Source: Mogibacterium sp. (GTDB lineage: Bacteria > Bacillota_A > Clostridia > Peptostreptococcales > Anaerovoracaceae). Taken from it: a stretch of 7,043 bases of DNA. The notes beneath the pieces were generated by a model that saw only the letters and a program-made list of their open reading frames with translations, ran no database searches and was not told the origin of the DNA. The translations under genes were made by a program, and so were the position numbers. The stretch lies in NCBI GenBank assembly GCA_017469325.1, contig JAFUGO010000005.1, forward strand, positions 1-7,043. Direction: 5' to 3'. Below are positions 5,857-7,043 of this stretch, piece after piece; position 1 is the stretch's first letter, and every line of letters starts with the position of its first letter.

Positions 5857-6614
5857 TTATCGATCCCACATAGTTCGATCAGGGTTTTTGCGAGTCTGCG
5901 GTATTCGCCTGCCATGCCGCTGTCAGGGAATGCCTCGATGACGGTTTTGCCGAGGTCCTCCGCATCGGTGACGGTCTCGCTGCGGCTGAGTTCTCCGATG
6001 ACTTCGCTTCCGATGTCGTCCGCGAGCTCGGCAACCTTGGCTTCCTCATCGCGCACGTCCCTGCGGTTGAGGATTATCCCGCCGAGGCTCGCGTATCCGC
6101 GGTCCTTAAAGCCATCCAGAGCGACCGCGATATTTGCGGCGGCATGTATGGCCATATTCTCACCCGAAGTGATCACGAAGACCTTGTCAGCGTATCCCCC
6201 GCGCATAGGCATGGAGAAGCCGCCGCAGACGACATCGCCCAGAACGTCATAGATCACGACGTCCGGCTTATAAACATCGTAAGCGCCCTTCTCTTTAAGC
6301 TTCTCCAGGGCCGCGATGATCCCGCGCCCCGCGCAGCCGAGTCCCGGCGTAGGTCCGCCTGCTTCCACGCAGATGACTCCGCCGTAACCCTCGCGCACCA
6401 TATCCGAAAGCTCAAAAGCGTTCTTCTTTTCGCGCACGAGATCCAGCACGGTCGTCATCCCGCCTGTTCCGTGCAGGCTCTGAGTCGAATCGGCCTTCGG
6501 GTCGCAGCCTATCTGCATGACCCTGTAGCCCATGTCCGCCAGAGCGGCCGACACATTGGACACAGTTGTAGACTTGCCTATACCGCCTTTTCCGTATACT
6601 GCTATCTTTACCAT
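5853..6614 (-). CDS. Nitrogenase iron protein-like ATPase (NifH-like)
   Basis: The 253-residue protein is a NifH/BchL-superfamily reductase: a homodimer with one [4Fe-4S] cluster that passes electrons to a component-1 partner while hydrolysing ATP. Seen: P-loop [10 protein letters not shown] (7-16), switch I DPKADST (38-44), [13 protein letters not shown] (86-98) with cluster ligand Cys94 and the Arg that is ADP-ribosylated in some NifH, and switch [16 protein letters not shown] (123-136) with ligand Cys130. It is shorter than nitrogenase NifH (about 275-295), mainly at the C-terminus. The start at 6614 has a good ribosome binding site (AGGAGA); the open frame continues up to 6740 but that extension crosses the leader hairpins. 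The two component-1-like genes follow, the first overlapping by four bases. The leader has a candidate attenuator. Confidence 0.95.
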   Translation of the reverse strand: MVKIAVYGKGGIGKSTTVSNVSAALADMGYRVMQIGCDPKADSTQSLHGTGGMTTVLDLVREKKNAFELSDMVREGYGGVICVEAGGPTPGLGCAGRGIIAALEKLKEKGAYDVYKPDVVIYDVLGDVVCGGFSMPMRGGYADKVFVITSGENMAIHAAANIAVALDGFKDRGYASLGGIILNRRDVRDEEAKVAELADDIGSEVIGELSRSETVTDAEDLGKTVIEAFPDSGMAGEYRRLAKTLIELCGIDK

Positions 6615-6653
6615 ATTCTTCTCCTGTTGGTCCTTATTCCCGTAAACAAAATA

Positions 6654-6681
6654 CTCTGCTCCCCTGTGTAAGAGAGCAGAG
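6654..6681 (-). terminator. Leader terminator hairpin before the NifH-like gene
   Basis: On the minus strand GAG-rich arms CTCTGCTCTC (6681-6672) and GGGAGCAGAG (6663-6654) form a 10-bp stem with one G-T pair and an 8-nt loop, followed by TATTTTGTTT. The U-tract is interrupted, so termination may be partial. It lies 39 bp before the NifH-like start and can be replaced by an upstream alternative pairing. Confidence 0.55.
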
Positions 6682-6720
6682 CCGGTTTCGCTTTTACGCC
6701 TATCGTGGCGTTTTCTCTGC
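6654..6720 (-). promoter_or_regulatory. Candidate transcription attenuator or riboswitch in the NifH-like leader
   Basis: On the minus strand GCAGAG (6720-6715) can pair with CTCTGC (6681-6676), enclosing a small hairpin ACGCC-acgata-GGCGT (6711-6707/6700-6696) and purine-rich joining segments (GAAAAC, TAAAAGCGAAACC). This pairing uses the left arm of the terminator hairpin, so the two structures exclude each other. The segment GCAGAG occurs twice and CTCTGC once between them, the classic attenuator layout. I do not recognise the enclosed element as a known riboswitch class. Confidence 0.4.
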
Positions 6721-6778
6721 ACATCGTACTTAGGTCTCAAGCCTTGCGGATTTTGACTTCAGGGGATGTTTCGGGATA

Positions 6779-7024
6779 TCAGGACTTTGCGTAGGTCACC
6801 TTTGCGTTGATGCCGTCCAGTCTTCCGAGCGCGCCCGAGAGTGAATTGATCTTGTCCATCGGGGCGTCGATGGCTACGCTGATTATGTTGAGAGCTTTCT
6901 CTCTATAAGGGATCCCCATCCTTCCGAGGATGTAACCGGAGTACTCATGGAGGAGCTCATTCAGCGCATCGACCCGGTCGGCGTTCGTGACGATTATACT
7001 TATCACGGCGACTCTTGTTTCCAT
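6779..7024 (-). CDS. TM1266-family small protein (putative iron-only hydrogenase system regulator)
   Basis: The 81-residue protein begins METRVAVISIIVTNADRVDA and continues through GYILGRMGIPYREKALNIIS (40-59 region) to a final strand NAKVTYAKS. This order of strands and helices, with the conserved GRMG(I/L)PY segment, fits the TM1266 family: small ACT/ferredoxin-fold proteins often found next to [FeFe]-hydrogenase maturation genes and named putative regulators from that context. No DNA-binding domain or metal-binding cysteine is seen, so direct regulation is unproven. The start at 7024 has a strong ribosome binding site (AAAGGAGAG). It is the first gene of the cluster visible here, 164 bp upstream of the NifH-like gene in the same direction. 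Its neighbours suggest a role tied to the nitrogenase-like enzyme or its iron-sulfur supply. Confidence 0.85.
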   Translation of the reverse strand: METRVAVISIIVTNADRVDALNELLHEYSGYILGRMGIPYREKALNIISVAIDAPMDKINSLSGALGRLDGINAKVTYAKS

Positions 7025-7043
7025 CGATATCTCTCCTTTATTC

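Noticed and set aside
4831..6252. Long plus-strand frames opposite the nitrogenase-like and uvrB genes, up to 473 codons.
   Set aside because: They mirror real minus-strand genes with third-position bias, lack recognisable domains and ribosome binding sites, and have Arg- and Ser-rich composition typical of antisense frames.
3102..6614. A nitrogen-fixing nitrogenase.
   Set aside because: The FeMo-cofactor histidine and several P-cluster cysteines are replaced, the subunits are short, and no cofactor assembly genes are seen.
6615..6740. An N-terminal extension of the NifH-like protein to 6740.
   Set aside because: The extension would encode the leader hairpins and is not part of any NifH family member. 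A ribosome binding site lies directly before 6614.

Overview
The window reads as a chromosomal piece of an anaerobic, medium-GC Firmicute, most likely a member of the Clostridia. The evidence is the uvrB-uvrA gene order, a Bacillus/Clostridium-type LexA (SOS) box, strong AGGAGG-type ribosome binding sites, and a TM1266-family gene beside nitrogenase-like genes. All large genes lie on the minus strand, so transcription runs from high to low coordinates. The exception is a small plus-strand unit at about 2675-3094.

Region 1 (1-2648, minus) is the excision-repair pair: complete uvrB (672-2648), then the first 188 codons of uvrA (565 down to 1). The 106-bp gap between them holds a candidate uvrA promoter overlain by a perfect 20-bp palindrome. 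A GAACRNRYGTTC SOS box (2679-2690) lies just upstream of uvrB.

Region 2 (2649-3101) looks empty at first sight but is the most unusual part of the window. A plus-strand promoter that contains the same SOS box drives a predicted, highly structured RNA of about 380 nt. This RNA encodes a 27-residue hydrophobic peptide (2891-2974) behind a very strong ribosome binding site. Three nested long-range 5'-3' pairings enclose the ORF. A minus-strand promoter with a perfect TATAAT (3101-3106) faces it and should make an antisense RNA of about 130 nt, ending at a good intrinsic terminator over the end of the peptide gene. I read this as a type I toxin-antitoxin module under SOS control, sharing one LexA operator with uvrB. 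It resembles E. coli tisB/istR in regulatory logic but is not visibly related by sequence.

Region 3 (3102-7024, minus) is an operon-like cluster in transcription order: a TM1266-family small protein, a nitrogenase iron-protein (NifH-like) ATPase, and two nitrogenase component-1-like subunits. NifH-like keeps both cluster cysteines. The component-1 subunits lack several ligands of the P-cluster and FeMo-cofactor, so this is a nitrogenase-like reductase of unknown substrate rather than a nitrogen fixation system. The leader before the NifH-like gene has a mutually exclusive antiterminator/terminator arrangement. The antitoxin promoter overlaps the stop codon of the last gene in this cluster, so operon read-through would also produce antitoxin sequence.
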